A DNA stretch of 64,000 nucleotides, taken from assembly GCA_002839765.1 (NCBI GenBank), contig PGYR01000014.1, positions 1 through 64,000 of the forward strand, given 5' to 3'. The DNA comes from Ignavibacteriae bacterium HGW-Ignavibacteriae-4. Its GTDB lineage: Bacteria > Bacteroidota > Ignavibacteria > Kapaibacteriales > UBA2268. The position numbers and the translations under genes were made by a program. A model generated the notes under the pieces. The model did no database searches and was not told where the DNA came from. It saw only the letters and a list, made by a program, of their open reading frames with translations. Below, in pieces: positions 50,973 to 61,285 of the stretch; the first letter of the stretch is position 1, and the number at the start of each line of letters is the position of its first letter.

Positions 50973-53567
50973 ATGGCAGCCTTCTTTAAAGGTAGCAAAA
51001 GCAAGTCAAAAGCTAAAGATGATAGCAATGGTTATACAAAACAGATACGATTACTTTCGGTTCTACTGTTTATTGTTTCATTATTCTTGTTCATAGCACT
51101 TATTTCTTATTCATTCGAAGATGAATCAACTATTCAAATGGAATCATCGGCTATTGTTGGTTTAGTAACTGGTGATGAGATAGCACAGATTAAAGCCGAA
51201 TCTGTCCAAAATTGGCTCGGTATCGTTGGTGCATACATTTCATATTATATATATAATAAGACTTTCGGTTTTATTGCTATTTTAATACCATTCATCTTAT
51301 TCAGGTGGGGTTATGATTTGTTGAAGCATAGTACTATAACTAAACCAAACCTGAGAGACACACTATTTTATTTGCTTGGTGCATTAGTATTTAGTGGACT
51401 TATGGGGACTATCTTTTCACTAGATTGGATATCACCATTCCCCAAAGAATGGGCTGGTTCTATTGGACTTTATTTATCTTTTATGTTGACTAATCTATTA
51501 GGTTCCATTGGCTCATTCTTAATATTTTTTATTGGTTTAGTGACATTTATAATATTCGGATTCAAATTAAATACCGAGAAACTCTACGAAGGTACTCTTG
51601 CTATTTTCGATAGTGCTAAAGATAAAATGCTCGAAAAAACTGAGTCTATCAAAGATTCTGCTATCAACGTAATAAATAGAGATAAAGCGGAAGTAGAAGG
51701 TGAAGAATCACCTATTACTGAGAAAAAGAAAAAAGCTAGTAATTCAAAAAATAAATTAGATATCAACGACCCTGAATATTTAAAACTTTCTAATAAAGAA
51801 AAAGAAGAACTATTAATTAGAAAAGTAGCAGAGGCAGAGAACCCTACTGAAGAATATTATACTCGTAAATCTGTTACTTTGTCCAGAGATTCTGATATGA
51901 TAGAAGATCAAGAAATTGATATAGAAAAGAAAGCCGACTTAGAGATGACTTTGAATCTAAATCAAGATGACAAATCTGAAAGTACAAGTTCGGTAAATAG
52001 TGATTTTGTAAGAGCCGCAAATCCAGTTACCATTAACGATTTGGACGATGAGCCAGACAGCCCGATTTGTACTTATATCCACGATGAAAAAATAGATTAT
52101 ACACCACCAGGTTTGGATTTATTAGAGCAAAACTATGATGTAGTTGAAGTATCTGAAGCAGAGTTAAAAATGAATGCTGAGATACTTAGAGAAAAATTAG
52201 AGACATTTAATATAACAATAGAAAACCTAAGTGTTACACCAGGACCTGTCGTTACTCAATATGAATTTGTACCCGCAGCTGGTATTAAAATCAGTAAAAT
52301 TGAAAATCTATCTGATGATTTAGCAATGGCATTGAAAGCGAAAGGTATCAGGATAATTGCCCCTATACCTGGCAAAGGTACAGTTGGTATAGAAATTCCT
52401 AACTCTAATCCTTCGATGGTATCTTTCACAAGTGTTGTAAATACTAAAAAATACAGAGAATCTAACCAGTATTTGCCATTAGCATTAGGTAAAACTATTA
52501 GCGGTGAAGCATTTATAGCTGATTTGGCAAAAATGCCTCATTTACTAATTGCAGGTTCTACTGGCTCAGGTAAATCTGTTGGTATAAATACTATTATAGC
52601 ATCTCTTTTATATCAGAAAATGCCTGATGAATTGAAATTCGTAATTATTGACCCTAAAAAAGTAGAATTAACGCAATATTCTGCATTATCAAATCACTTT
52701 ATGGCTTGTTCGCCAGATGTAAAGGATATTATTATAACTGATCCAGAGGATGCTGTTTCCGTACTTAAATCTCTAGTACTCGAGATGGAGGAACGCTATA
52801 CAATCCTTTCTAACGTAGGTCAAAGAAACATAGTAGATTATAATGCAAAAGTGAAAGAAGGAAAATTAGATGGCGACACGAGTATGAAACATAGACACAT
52901 GCCGTATATCGTCTGCGTAATAGATGAGTTAGCGGATTTGATGCTAACTGCTTCCAAAGAGATAGAAACACCAATTATACGTCTTGCTCAGATGGCTAGG
53001 GCTGTAGGTATTCACTTGATACTAGCTACACAAAGACCAAGTGTGAACGTAATCACTGGTATTATCAAAGCCAACTTCCCGGCTAGGATTGGGTATCTTG
53101 TGGCTTCAAAAATTGACTCAAGAACTATCTTGGATATGAGTGGTTCAGAATCGCTATTAGGTAATGGCGATTTATTATACTTATCACCTGGAACTCCAAA
53201 ACCAATTAGGGTACAGAACTCATACATTTCTACTGACGAAATAGAAAGAATATGCGAACATATTCAGAATCAAAAAGGATATTCTATGCCTTATCAATTG
53301 CCAAGTACTATTCTAAAAAATAGACAAAGTGCAAATGATTATGATTCTTCTGATAGAGATGATTTATTCGAAGAGGCCGGAAGAATGATAATAGATTCTC
53401 AAAACTGCTCTGTTTCTATGTTACAAAGAAAGCTGAAGGTTGGATATGCCCGTGCTGGTAAAATAGTCGATGAATTAGAAAATGCTGGAGTAGTTGGTCC
53501 CCATAATGGCTCTAAACCAAGAGATGTTTATATGGAAAGTCTATCTGAATTTGATGCTATTTTATAA
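50973..53567 (+). CDS. ftsK: FtsK/SpoIIIE DNA translocase
   Basis: 864 residues. Four N-terminal transmembrane helices (about 27-210) anchor it at the septum. A charged linker with coiled coil follows, then the motor with Walker A GSTGSGKSVGIN, Walker B VIDELADLM and the DNA-translocase block TQRPSVNVITG. The C-terminal gamma winged helix (MLQRKLKVGYARAGKIVDELE) recognises polar DNA motifs. It pumps chromosome ends and helps dimer resolution during division. It lies between comB and recN. Confidence 0.95.
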   Translation: MAAFFKGSKSKSKAKDDSNGYTKQIRLLSVLLFIVSLFLFIALISYSFEDESTIQMESSAIVGLVTGDEIAQIKAESVQNWLGIVGAYISYYIYNKTFGFIAILIPFILFRWGYDLLKHSTITKPNLRDTLFYLLGALVFSGLMGTIFSLDWISPFPKEWAGSIGLYLSFMLTNLLGSIGSFLIFFIGLVTFIIFGFKLNTEKLYEGTLAIFDSAKDKMLEKTESIKDSAINVINRDKAEVEGEESPITEKKKKASNSKNKLDINDPEYLKLSNKEKEELLIRKVAEAENPTEEYYTRKSVTLSRDSDMIEDQEIDIEKKADLEMTLNLNQDDKSESTSSVNSDFVRAANPVTINDLDDEPDSPICTYIHDEKIDYTPPGLDLLEQNYDVVEVSEAELKMNAEILREKLETFNITIENLSVTPGPVVTQYEFVPAAGIKISKIENLSDDLAMALKAKGIRIIAPIPGKGTVGIEIPNSNPSMVSFTSVVNTKKYRESNQYLPLALGKTISGEAFIADLAKMPHLLIAGSTGSGKSVGINTIIASLLYQKMPDELKFVIIDPKKVELTQYSALSNHFMACSPDVKDIIITDPEDAVSVLKSLVLEMEERYTILSNVGQRNIVDYNAKVKEGKLDGDTSMKHRHMPYIVCVIDELADLMLTASKEIETPIIRLAQMARAVGIHLILATQRPSVNVITGIIKANFPARIGYLVASKIDSRTILDMSGSESLLGNGDLLYLSPGTPKPIRVQNSYISTDEIERICEHIQNQKGYSMPYQLPSTILKNRQSANDYDSSDRDDLFEEAGRMIIDSQNCSVSMLQRKLKVGYARAGKIVDELENAGVVGPHNGSKPRDVYMESLSEFDAIL

Positions 53568-53598
53568 AGAATTTAAAGTTTATTCTTAAATTTAATTT

Positions 53599-55290
53599 AT
53601 GCTAAAGTCATTACATATAAAAAACTTTGCGATAATAGTAGAACAAGTAGTCGAATTCGACACTGGTCTCAATATTATTATTGGTGAAACTGGTGCTGGT
53701 AAATCTATTATACTAGATGCTATCGGTATCTTATTAGGTAAACGTGCATCGCAAGATATGATTCGTAAAGGAGAAGAAAGAAGTGTTATAGAGGGTACTT
53801 TCTATGATGATAGCTTGACTTTCAAAGTCGAAGATGAAGTTTTCAGCAAGGAATTCATCATCCGTAAGGAGATAAGATCGAACGGAACTTCTAGATTATT
53901 CTTGAATGATACACCAATTCAGATTAATGATATAAAAGCAATAGCACCTAGACTAGCAAATTATCATTCGCAAGATGAAAGCATAGTACTGCGCGATGAT
54001 GAAAGTCACATAGATTTCTATGATGATTTTATAATATTCGATGGATTGATTGAAGATTATCAGAACAAAAAATCGAACCTAATAAGCGAGTATAATAAGC
54101 TAAGAAAGATGATTAGAGACAGAGATGAATCCATACAGAAAAAGGATTTTCTCGAGTATCAGCTCAATGAAATAAACAAAATCAATCCTAAAGATGGCGA
54201 ATTAGCTGAGATAAACGAACAATTACAACTAATAGAAAACTCAGAAGAAATACTAGAATCATCACAAGAACTAACAGAGTTAACAAATGGCTCAGATGAT
54301 GCTATATACAGCAAACTCAGAAGAGTTATAAAACTTTTGGAAGATTTAGGTAGATTTAATAGTGATTTTACAACCTATTTGGAAGAACTCAATAGTTCAT
54401 TAGTATCTATTAATGAGTTGGGTAATGTAGTAGCAGATTTCAGTGCGGGTATTAGTTATAATCCTATAGAAACTGAAAACATCAGAAAACGAAGCGTAGA
54501 ACTACGTAACCTAGAAAAGAAGTACGGCACTATAGAAGAAATCCTCCAAAAGAAAGTAAAGATGGAAGAAGAACTTTCTTTGATTGATGATTATGATTAT
54601 ATCATCGACAGACAAAGATTTCTTATAGAAGATTTGGAAAAAGAAATCGGTGAAGTAGCTAAGAAAATATCAATAATAAGAAAGAAAAATACAGAGAAAT
54701 TCTGTACTAATCTAATAGATTCTCTCAGTAATATGGGAATACCAAATGCTGGGTTCGAAGTTCAAATACAGAATATAGCTACCGAAAGCAATGAGCCAAC
54801 AGCAAGGATTAACAATAAGAAATATAAGCTCTTCGACAAAGGAGTTGATAGTATAGTCTTTCTCTCAGCTATGAACAAAGGAGAGGGGTTAAAACGCCTT
54901 TCAGAGTTTGCTTCTGGTGGTGAGCTTTCTAGAATCCTACTTTCACTAAAAGGAAATAAGGTAAACACAAATATTAGTCCTGTTCTTATACTAGATGAGA
55001 TAGATACTGGAATATCAGGTAGAGTCTCACAACTAGTTGGTCAACAAATGAGAAAAATATCTGAGAAAACTCAGATAGTAGCAATCACACATTCTCCACA
55101 GATAGCAGCCGCAGGTGATACGAATTTTGTAGTCCGAAAAGAGATAGTTAACGAAAGGACTATTTCTAGGATTTATAAGCTCAATGAGAACGAAAAAACA
55201 ATAGAAATAGCCAAACTCATTAGCGGAAGCGACACCACTTCAAATAGTTTAGAAAGTGCTAAAGAATTGATAAATTCAAGCTTTTATTGA
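53599..55290 (+). CDS. recN: DNA repair protein RecN
   Basis: 563 residues of the SMC-like ATPase. Walker A is GETGAGKSIILDAI near residue 30, with a long coiled coil in the middle, then the signature FASGGELSRILLSLK and Walker B PVLILDEIDTGISG. RecN holds DNA ends together in double-strand-break repair. Its end overlaps the converging Wzz gene by 7 bases. Confidence 0.95.
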   Translation: MLKSLHIKNFAIIVEQVVEFDTGLNIIIGETGAGKSIILDAIGILLGKRASQDMIRKGEERSVIEGTFYDDSLTFKVEDEVFSKEFIIRKEIRSNGTSRLFLNDTPIQINDIKAIAPRLANYHSQDESIVLRDDESHIDFYDDFIIFDGLIEDYQNKKSNLISEYNKLRKMIRDRDESIQKKDFLEYQLNEINKINPKDGELAEINEQLQLIENSEEILESSQELTELTNGSDDAIYSKLRRVIKLLEDLGRFNSDFTTYLEELNSSLVSINELGNVVADFSAGISYNPIETENIRKRSVELRNLEKKYGTIEEILQKKVKMEEELSLIDDYDYIIDRQRFLIEDLEKEIGEVAKKISIIRKKNTEKFCTNLIDSLSNMGIPNAGFEVQIQNIATESNEPTARINNKKYKLFDKGVDSIVFLSAMNKGEGLKRLSEFASGGELSRILLSLKGNKVNTNISPVLILDEIDTGISGRVSQLVGQQMRKISEKTQIVAITHSPQIAAAGDTNFVVRKEIVNERTISRIYKLNENEKTIEIAKLISGSDTTSNSLESAKELINSSFY

Positions 55291-56438
55291 GTTAATTCTT
55301 TTCTTATCTCAAGATACGATAAGACTAAGAATAAAAGCAATATAACAACTGTTGAAATAAATATAGATATGAAGAATATCTTTCCTCTACTTGGAGAATA
55401 TTTACTCTTTGGCTCAATAGCTGTATCTAATACTTGAACAACAGGTATATCTTTCTCTTCTTGTATTGCTTCTTGGTGTTTCTGAGTTTCGAGATATGTA
55501 AGTACATTCATTAATATTGTCTTATCTCTGAATAACTCCAAATACTTACGTGTTAAATTCGGAACTCTATTCAAAGATATAGAAAATTCATCCTCATTAC
55601 CAGCTTGTAGCTCATTAGATTGTCTTTGTAGAAAATCTACTTGACTTTGTAATGCGGTAATTTGTGGTGAATTCTCAGCATATTGTATTTTTGCTAAATT
55701 CAATTTTGTTTTAGTTTCAGTCAAAAGTGAGTTTAGTTCAATGACTTGTGATACAATTGCAGTTGTTTGCTCTTCTAGAGCAAGGACTTTGTTTGTACTT
55801 TGAAAGTTTTCCAATTCAGTAGAAACAGAATCCAATTGGATTTTATATTTTCTTATTTCGTTTTCTACGTACATTCTAGAATTCTTTGCAGTAGAGCTAT
55901 TTTTCTCAATCAGAACTTCATTAAGAGCATCTATAGCTACGTTTGTTAATTTATATGATAACTCTGCCGCTGCAGCTTTTTCCTTATCATTAGGTAAGTA
56001 CCCAGTAGGAATATACCCACTAAGAATGATAATACCAGATTTCTCAACTTCAACTTCAAAAAGTGAAGGAATATATCCGATTATATCTTGTTTTTCGAAT
56101 TTCTTGAAAAGAACATTATCTTTTAATTCTAATTTATTATATATTTTTTCAGCAACTGATCGACTGGAAAGAATAGATTTCATCAATTTAGAACGACTAT
56201 CTACTTGACCTCCACCGCTTAGGTCTATCATCCCACTAACGTTCTGCAAAAATGAGTTCAAACTACCACCTGAAGTCTTTTCTGGAGGCATAATAGAGGA
56301 GTTAGCCATATATGTATATGGCATAATAAAAGTATAGCCCATAACTATAGCAACTATAGTTGCAATCGAAAGAGCAATTTTGATTTTACTCTTTTTTAGT
56401 TTGTCGAGTATATTTTCAAATGTAATAGAATCTTGCAT
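55284..56438 (-). CDS. Wzz/GumC-type chain-length determinant protein
   Basis: 384 residues. N-terminal helix (KIALSIATIVAIVMGYTF, about 18-35) and C-terminal helix (IFFISIFISTVVILLLFLVL, about 355-375) flank a periplasmic coiled-coil region with the Pro-rich end KSKYSPSRG, typical of Wzz and GumC. It regulates polysaccharide length or couples to a tyrosine kinase that is absent here. It overlaps the stop of the Wza-like gene by one base. Confidence 0.88.
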   Translation of the reverse strand: MQDSITFENILDKLKKSKIKIALSIATIVAIVMGYTFIMPYTYMANSSIMPPEKTSGGSLNSFLQNVSGMIDLSGGGQVDSRSKLMKSILSSRSVAEKIYNKLELKDNVLFKKFEKQDIIGYIPSLFEVEVEKSGIIILSGYIPTGYLPNDKEKAAAAELSYKLTNVAIDALNEVLIEKNSSTAKNSRMYVENEIRKYKIQLDSVSTELENFQSTNKVLALEEQTTAIVSQVIELNSLLTETKTKLNLAKIQYAENSPQITALQSQVDFLQRQSNELQAGNEDEFSISLNRVPNLTRKYLELFRDKTILMNVLTYLETQKHQEAIQEEKDIPVVQVLDTAIEPKSKYSPSRGKIFFISIFISTVVILLLFLVLSYLEIRKELTQ

Positions 56439-58072
56439 TATTTTAATCTCACTAATGTTATGATAACCCCTACTACTGTAACTAGTTGTGCAGCAATGGT
56501 TAGTGCCGTAGTAAATATCTCGAAGAATGTAACTTCTTCTTCAGGTGGAACTAATATAGTATCACCAGGTTCTAATACATAGTTGTAATCTTCAGCAAGG
56601 AATTGCTCACCTTTCGATTTAGTTACAAAAGTCTCATCAATATCAGCTCTGTAACCGAATCCACCAGCTAAAGCAACATAATCCAAGTAATCAAAATCTT
56701 TGTTATACTGAACGTTACCAGGATTATTTACCCTACCTTGAATATTGATAAAATCAATTGATTCTGGTACGATAATAGAGTCTTTATTCTGTAATAAGAT
56801 ATTATCTACACTAGAGGGGTCATCCACAGCTTTTTTGAAATTGATTGCCATCAGACCTTTCTTCTCAGAAATCCTAGCTGCGAAGTACTTCAATTCACTC
56901 TTTGTCATCTCCGATCTATCTATTGTCTTCAGACGCTCTAATTCGGCATCTGTTCTTTCCATTTCTTTTTGTCTGATAAGTATTGACGCGGATTCATAAG
57001 CATTGTCATCAAATCCACCTGCCCTAGCTATTATATCACTGATTCTAGTTTTGCCTAATTCGATAGTATATTTACCTGGGTACTTTACTTCACCCAATAC
57101 TTTCACATAACTAGGAGTTGTCCAATTTTCTTTTTTCTTGACATATACTCTGTCACCCGGTCGTAACTCCATATCATTTGGTAATGAAGAAGATTTATAT
57201 AGGTTTTCTCTCCAATTAGTCAAATCTAGATAAATTTTCTCAACAGTTACACCATTACTCTCTAAACGGCTTATTTCTACACTAGTTAAGTCAGATGAAG
57301 ATAAAAACCCTTGAGACATTTTGATTAAAGTAGATAGGCTATCACCTTCTATAAATTCCACTTCTATTTTCTTGGGTACTTCACCGTTTATTTCAATAGT
57401 TGATTTGTTATTATAAGGAGGGACTATAATTTGGTCACCACCTGATACATAAGGGTTAGCTGATTTATCACCTATATTGAAAAATTTAATCAAATCAACT
57501 TTGATTATTGAGTCTTTACGAAGTAATCTAATATTACGTAAAGAAGATTTCCGTTCAAATCCTCCAACTTTATTAATTACTTCATTTACTCTCTCAGTAG
57601 AGGTAGCAGCAACCGTAGCTTGAGTAAATGTCTGACCAGAAACTGTAACTTTAAACCTTCTGATATTTGAAAGTATAACGCTTATCTCTTTTGAGTTATA
57701 GACATTCCTTACTTTGGTCTCTATTAGTTTATATGATTCTTCTAGAGTTTTATTTTGTAAATCAATTACACCTACATTCCTGATAAGTAATCTACCATCA
57801 GGCAATATAGTGGCTTTTACTTGCTCACTTCTAGAGGAAACAATATTGATTATGAATTCATCACCAGGACCAACAATATATTCTTTCGGATCAATAGCAC
57901 CATCAAGTAGCCCACCAGTCATACTTGAGTTTTCAAGTAACTGTTTAACTTTTGATGTGTCTTGTGCTGATTCTGCTCCGCCTGTCACTACTTCTTCATC
58001 GAATTGAGCCGACAGCAGAGTTAGATTAAAGATAAGAATAAATAAGAATGAGAATATTTTTTTATACTTCAT
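56438..58072 (-). CDS. Wza-like polysaccharide export protein with SLBB domains
   Basis: 544 residues. Signal peptide (MKYKKIFSFLFILIFNLTLLSAQ) without a lipobox Cys. A Poly_export domain starts with YIVGPGDEFIINIVS, then several SLBB repeats (VKVLGEVKYPGKYTI, INIQGRVNNPGNVQY). A C-terminal hydrophobic helix (IFTTALTIAAQLVTVVGVIITLV) is at the end, unlike E. coli Wza with its amphipathic helix. It forms the periplasmic and outer-membrane duct for a surface polysaccharide. Only it and the Wzz-like gene are present here. Confidence 0.88.
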   Translation of the reverse strand: MKYKKIFSFLFILIFNLTLLSAQFDEEVVTGGAESAQDTSKVKQLLENSSMTGGLLDGAIDPKEYIVGPGDEFIINIVSSRSEQVKATILPDGRLLIRNVGVIDLQNKTLEESYKLIETKVRNVYNSKEISVILSNIRRFKVTVSGQTFTQATVAATSTERVNEVINKVGGFERKSSLRNIRLLRKDSIIKVDLIKFFNIGDKSANPYVSGGDQIIVPPYNNKSTIEINGEVPKKIEVEFIEGDSLSTLIKMSQGFLSSSDLTSVEISRLESNGVTVEKIYLDLTNWRENLYKSSSLPNDMELRPGDRVYVKKKENWTTPSYVKVLGEVKYPGKYTIELGKTRISDIIARAGGFDDNAYESASILIRQKEMERTDAELERLKTIDRSEMTKSELKYFAARISEKKGLMAINFKKAVDDPSSVDNILLQNKDSIIVPESIDFINIQGRVNNPGNVQYNKDFDYLDYVALAGGFGYRADIDETFVTKSKGEQFLAEDYNYVLEPGDTILVPPEEEVTFFEIFTTALTIAAQLVTVVGVIITLVRLK

Positions 58073-58125
58073 TTATTTCATTTTGTTAATAAAAGAATTA
58101 GTTTTTATAATTTACATATAAAAAC

Positions 58126-58902
58126 ATGACCAAATTTACTGATTTTATTAATAATACAATAACAAATTCTGGAAATATACTACGTACTGGATTCGGTAGT
58201 AAGTTTCAAATTGATAACAAAATTGGAAAAAATAATCTTGTTACAGAATACGATTACAAAAGTGAAAAGTATATAGTAGAAGAGATTAAGAAAGCATTCC
58301 CTACTCATAATATAATATCCGAAGAAAAGGGAAGTGTAGATAACAATAGTGAATATGATTGGATAATTGACCCATTAGATGGAACTGTTAATTATGCAAA
58401 TAATATACCTATATTCAGTGTAAGTATAGCACTTAGCAAAAATGGAGAGTTGATAGCTGGTGCTGTTTATCAGCCTATACTCAATGAACTTTTTAGTGCA
58501 GAACTCGGGAAAGGAGCAAAATTGAACGGAGAACCAATTACAGTATCTAATAAAAGTGACATGAATACTTCATTACTCGTAACTGGTTTCCCTTATGATA
58601 TAAATAATGATCCTAAAAATGCGATTAGGAGCTTCACGAGTATCGTAAAACGTGGAATTCCAATAAGAAGACTGGGCTCGGCAGCTTTAGATTTAGCTTA
58701 TGTAGCTTGTGGAAGATTTGAGGGTTTTTGGGAAGTGAATTTGAATAGTTGGGATGTAGCTGCAGGTATATTGATTGTAAACGAAGCAGGTGGGAAGTGT
58801 ACTAACTACAAAGGAATTAAGTCATTAGTAGATGATAAAGAGATATTAGCAACAAATGGTCAGATTCATGACGAAGCATTACGAGTAATAAATGAAGATT
58901 AA
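58126..58902 (+). CDS. Inositol monophosphatase family protein
   Basis: 258 residues. IISEEKG (Glu ligand), DWIIDPLDGTVNYANNIP (Asp-Pro-Leu-Asp-Gly-Thr) and NSWDVAAGILIVNEAGG are the metal-binding and family signatures of inositol monophosphatase/SuhB-like enzymes. The substrate could be inositol phosphate, NADP-like or another sugar phosphate. It starts a six-gene unit and overlaps dapF by 11 bases. Confidence 0.92.
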   Translation: MTKFTDFINNTITNSGNILRTGFGSKFQIDNKIGKNNLVTEYDYKSEKYIVEEIKKAFPTHNIISEEKGSVDNNSEYDWIIDPLDGTVNYANNIPIFSVSIALSKNGELIAGAVYQPILNELFSAELGKGAKLNGEPITVSNKSDMNTSLLVTGFPYDINNDPKNAIRSFTSIVKRGIPIRRLGSAALDLAYVACGRFEGFWEVNLNSWDVAAGILIVNEAGGKCTNYKGIKSLVDDKEILATNGQIHDEALRVINED

Positions 58903-59725
58903 AATAACATATATGTCTGGTGCTGGGAATCTATTCACAGTAATTGATAATACCTCTAATATATTATCTAGTGAACAGGGTAAGTCTCTGGCTCCTATTT
59001 TGTGTTCTGTTAATGAAAAAAACAAATTTGAGACTGAAGGATTAATGCTATTAGAGCAAAGTGCCGATTACAACTTCAAATGTGTCTTTTTTAATCCAGA
59101 TGGTAGTACTGGGATGATGTGCGGAAATGGTGGTAGAGCAATTGTAAAATTTGCTCTAAACAAAGGCGTTATCAAAAGTAATCAAGATAAAGTACTATTC
59201 GAAATGGCTGGTGCAGTTTATTCAGCTGAAATACTTGACGAATTAATTGACTTAGAAATGCCTAATATCAGAGATTATAAAGTGCAAACTCTGAAATTAC
59301 AAGGGCGACTAGTGAATACTCATTATGTAGATAATGGTAGCCAGCATACAGTAATCCGAATAGATAAGATAGACTTGCTCGATATATCAAAGCTTGATAT
59401 TAATGGAATTGGAAGAGAAGTAAGATATAACGAAGCATTTGGAAGCATTGGCTCTAATGCCAATTTTTATGATGTGAAAGGTAAAATAGTTTATCTCCGA
59501 ACTTATGAGCGAGGAGTAGAGAAAGAAACTGGAGCTTGTGGAACTGGTGCAGTTGCTACTGCTATAACTGCAGTTGAAGAAAGTGGTCTTAACTTCCCAG
59601 TGGATATAATACCAACAAGTGGCGAAAAGATTACGATAGATAAAAGAATAGATGTTAAAAAAGGGACAAAGTTTCATCTAATTGGTCCTGCAATTATATT
59701 AAAAGAAATGGAAATAGAGGTTTAG
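58892..59725 (+). CDS. dapF: Diaminopimelate epimerase
   Basis: 277 residues. Two catalytic Cys lie in MMCGNGGRA and GACGTGAVAT, and the start is MKIKITYMSGAGNLF. It interconverts LL- and meso-diaminopimelate for lysine and peptidoglycan. It overlaps the IMPase gene and is followed by an M20 amidohydrolase. Confidence 0.95.
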   Translation: MKIKITYMSGAGNLFTVIDNTSNILSSEQGKSLAPILCSVNEKNKFETEGLMLLEQSADYNFKCVFFNPDGSTGMMCGNGGRAIVKFALNKGVIKSNQDKVLFEMAGAVYSAEILDELIDLEMPNIRDYKVQTLKLQGRLVNTHYVDNGSQHTVIRIDKIDLLDISKLDINGIGREVRYNEAFGSIGSNANFYDVKGKIVYLRTYERGVEKETGACGTGAVATAITAVEESGLNFPVDIIPTSGEKITIDKRIDVKKGTKFHLIGPAIILKEMEIEV

Positions 59726-59728
59726 ATT

Positions 59729-60904
59729 TTGACTGAAAAAGAAGTACTAGAACAAGCGAAGAAATTGTTCCCAAAAATGCAGAAGATAAGAAGAGATATT
59801 CATTCAAATCCCGAATTATCTTTCAAAGAATTTGAGACTTGTAAATATATACAAGAGAAATTGAATGAATTGGGTATTGAGAATCAAGTCATAGGCAATA
59901 CAGGTGTAGTAGCTACTATCGGAAATGGTGATAAATGCGTGGGTTTAAGAGCAGATATTGATGCATTGCCTATTATTGAAGATACAGGATTAGACTTTGC
60001 TTCTAAAAACGAAGGTGTTATGCATGCTTGTGGTCATGATATGCATACTACTATGCTAATTGCAGCTGCGGAAATCTTAAAATCAATGGAAGATTCACTA
60101 GGTGGAATAATTAAGCTTATTTTTCAACCTGGAGAGGAGAAACTACCCGGCGGTGCAAGTATCTTGATAAAAGAAGGAGTGCTTGAAAACCCTAAAGTAA
60201 ATGCTATTTTCGGACAGCATATTTATCCAGGTGAAAGCGAAGGAATGATATCATTGAATAGTGGGCCAGTAATGGGAGCACCAGATGAGTTGTACTTTAC
60301 TATCAGAGGTACTAGTACTCATGCGGCCCAGCCACAATTGGGACATGACCCTATAGTAGCTGCTTCTCAACTGATAATTCATTTTCAAACTTTGATGACT
60401 AAGTATAAGGATCCTATAGAAGCAGGTGTTCTTAGTATAACTTCAATTAATGGTGGGAATACTACGAATGTTATTCCAGATGAAGTTAAACTAATGGGTA
60501 CTTTGAGATCTTTCAATGAGGAATGGAGAACTCAGATGCACAAACTTATTGAAGAAAACTCAGTAGCTTTGTGTAAATTGTATGGTTGCGAAATTGATGT
60601 AGAGATAAAAAAAGGATATCCACCAGTGATAAATGATGAAGCATTGACTGAATTGACCATTAGCAATGCCAAAAATATAGTTGGAGAGGATAATACTATT
60701 GTTTTCGAGCCGAAAATGTGGGGCGAAGATTTTGCTTTCTATGGTAAAAACATACCTGCTACATTTTGGTTCGTAGGAGTACGACCCAAAAATTTAAAAA
60801 AGATGCCAGCATTGCACAATTCAAAACTCTCACCAAGTGAAAATGCAATGCCTATAGGTACTAGTATGTTAGTAACAGCAGCCATTAATTATTTAAGGGG
60901 ATAA
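59729..60904 (+). CDS. M20-family amidohydrolase
   Basis: 391 residues with a TTG start, which lies 3 bases after the dapF stop. GLRADIDALPI, HACGHDMHT and IRGTSTHAAQP give the metal and substrate residues of the M20D (IAA-amino-acid hydrolase, hippurate hydrolase) group. Its place after dapF suggests an acyl-DAP or peptide-related amide substrate, which is an inference. No signal peptide is present, so it is cytosolic. Confidence 0.88.
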   Translation: MTEKEVLEQAKKLFPKMQKIRRDIHSNPELSFKEFETCKYIQEKLNELGIENQVIGNTGVVATIGNGDKCVGLRADIDALPIIEDTGLDFASKNEGVMHACGHDMHTTMLIAAAEILKSMEDSLGGIIKLIFQPGEEKLPGGASILIKEGVLENPKVNAIFGQHIYPGESEGMISLNSGPVMGAPDELYFTIRGTSTHAAQPQLGHDPIVAASQLIIHFQTLMTKYKDPIEAGVLSITSINGGNTTNVIPDEVKLMGTLRSFNEEWRTQMHKLIEENSVALCKLYGCEIDVEIKKGYPPVINDEALTELTISNAKNIVGEDNTIVFEPKMWGEDFAFYGKNIPATFWFVGVRPKNLKKMPALHNSKLSPSENAMPIGTSMLVTAAINYLRG

Positions 60905-60907
60905 TAT

Positions 60908-61285
60908 ATGAATAGATTATTAGTAGTAGAGGACGATCCGGGACAACAAAATCTTTTACAGATGATTTTCAAATATTCTGTTAAGTTAGATATTGTAACA
61001 GATAATACATACAATCTAAAAGATGCTGTAGAGCAATTACAAAAGAATGAATACGATATGGTAGTTTGTGATTTGAGACTTCCGTATTCAGACAATATAA
61101 TGCATACTATCGATACAATCGAAAAACATAAACGAAAATCGAAAGTAGTTTACTGCACAGTTGAAGATTTGAATCCGGATACCATGAAGTACATTAAAGA
61201 TCATGATTCATTGTTTGTATCAAAAAATCTTGATTTTATGAATTATCTTCAACTTGAATTAGAATCCAACTTGAGATCATCTTGA
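60908..61285 (+). CDS. Stand-alone response-regulator receiver domain
   Basis: 125 residues with no output domain. The phospho-acceptor Asp55 is in VCDLRLP, the acidic pocket is EDD (8-10), the conserved Thr is in YCTVED and the Lys in FVSKNL, so it should be phosphorylatable. A partner kinase is not in the window. It sits in a metabolic operon and its stop (TGA) overlaps the TTG start of meaB. Confidence 0.9.
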   Translation: MNRLLVVEDDPGQQNLLQMIFKYSVKLDIVTDNTYNLKDAVEQLQKNEYDMVVCDLRLPYSDNIMHTIDTIEKHKRKSKVVYCTVEDLNPDTMKYIKDHDSLFVSKNLDFMNYLQLELESNLRSS

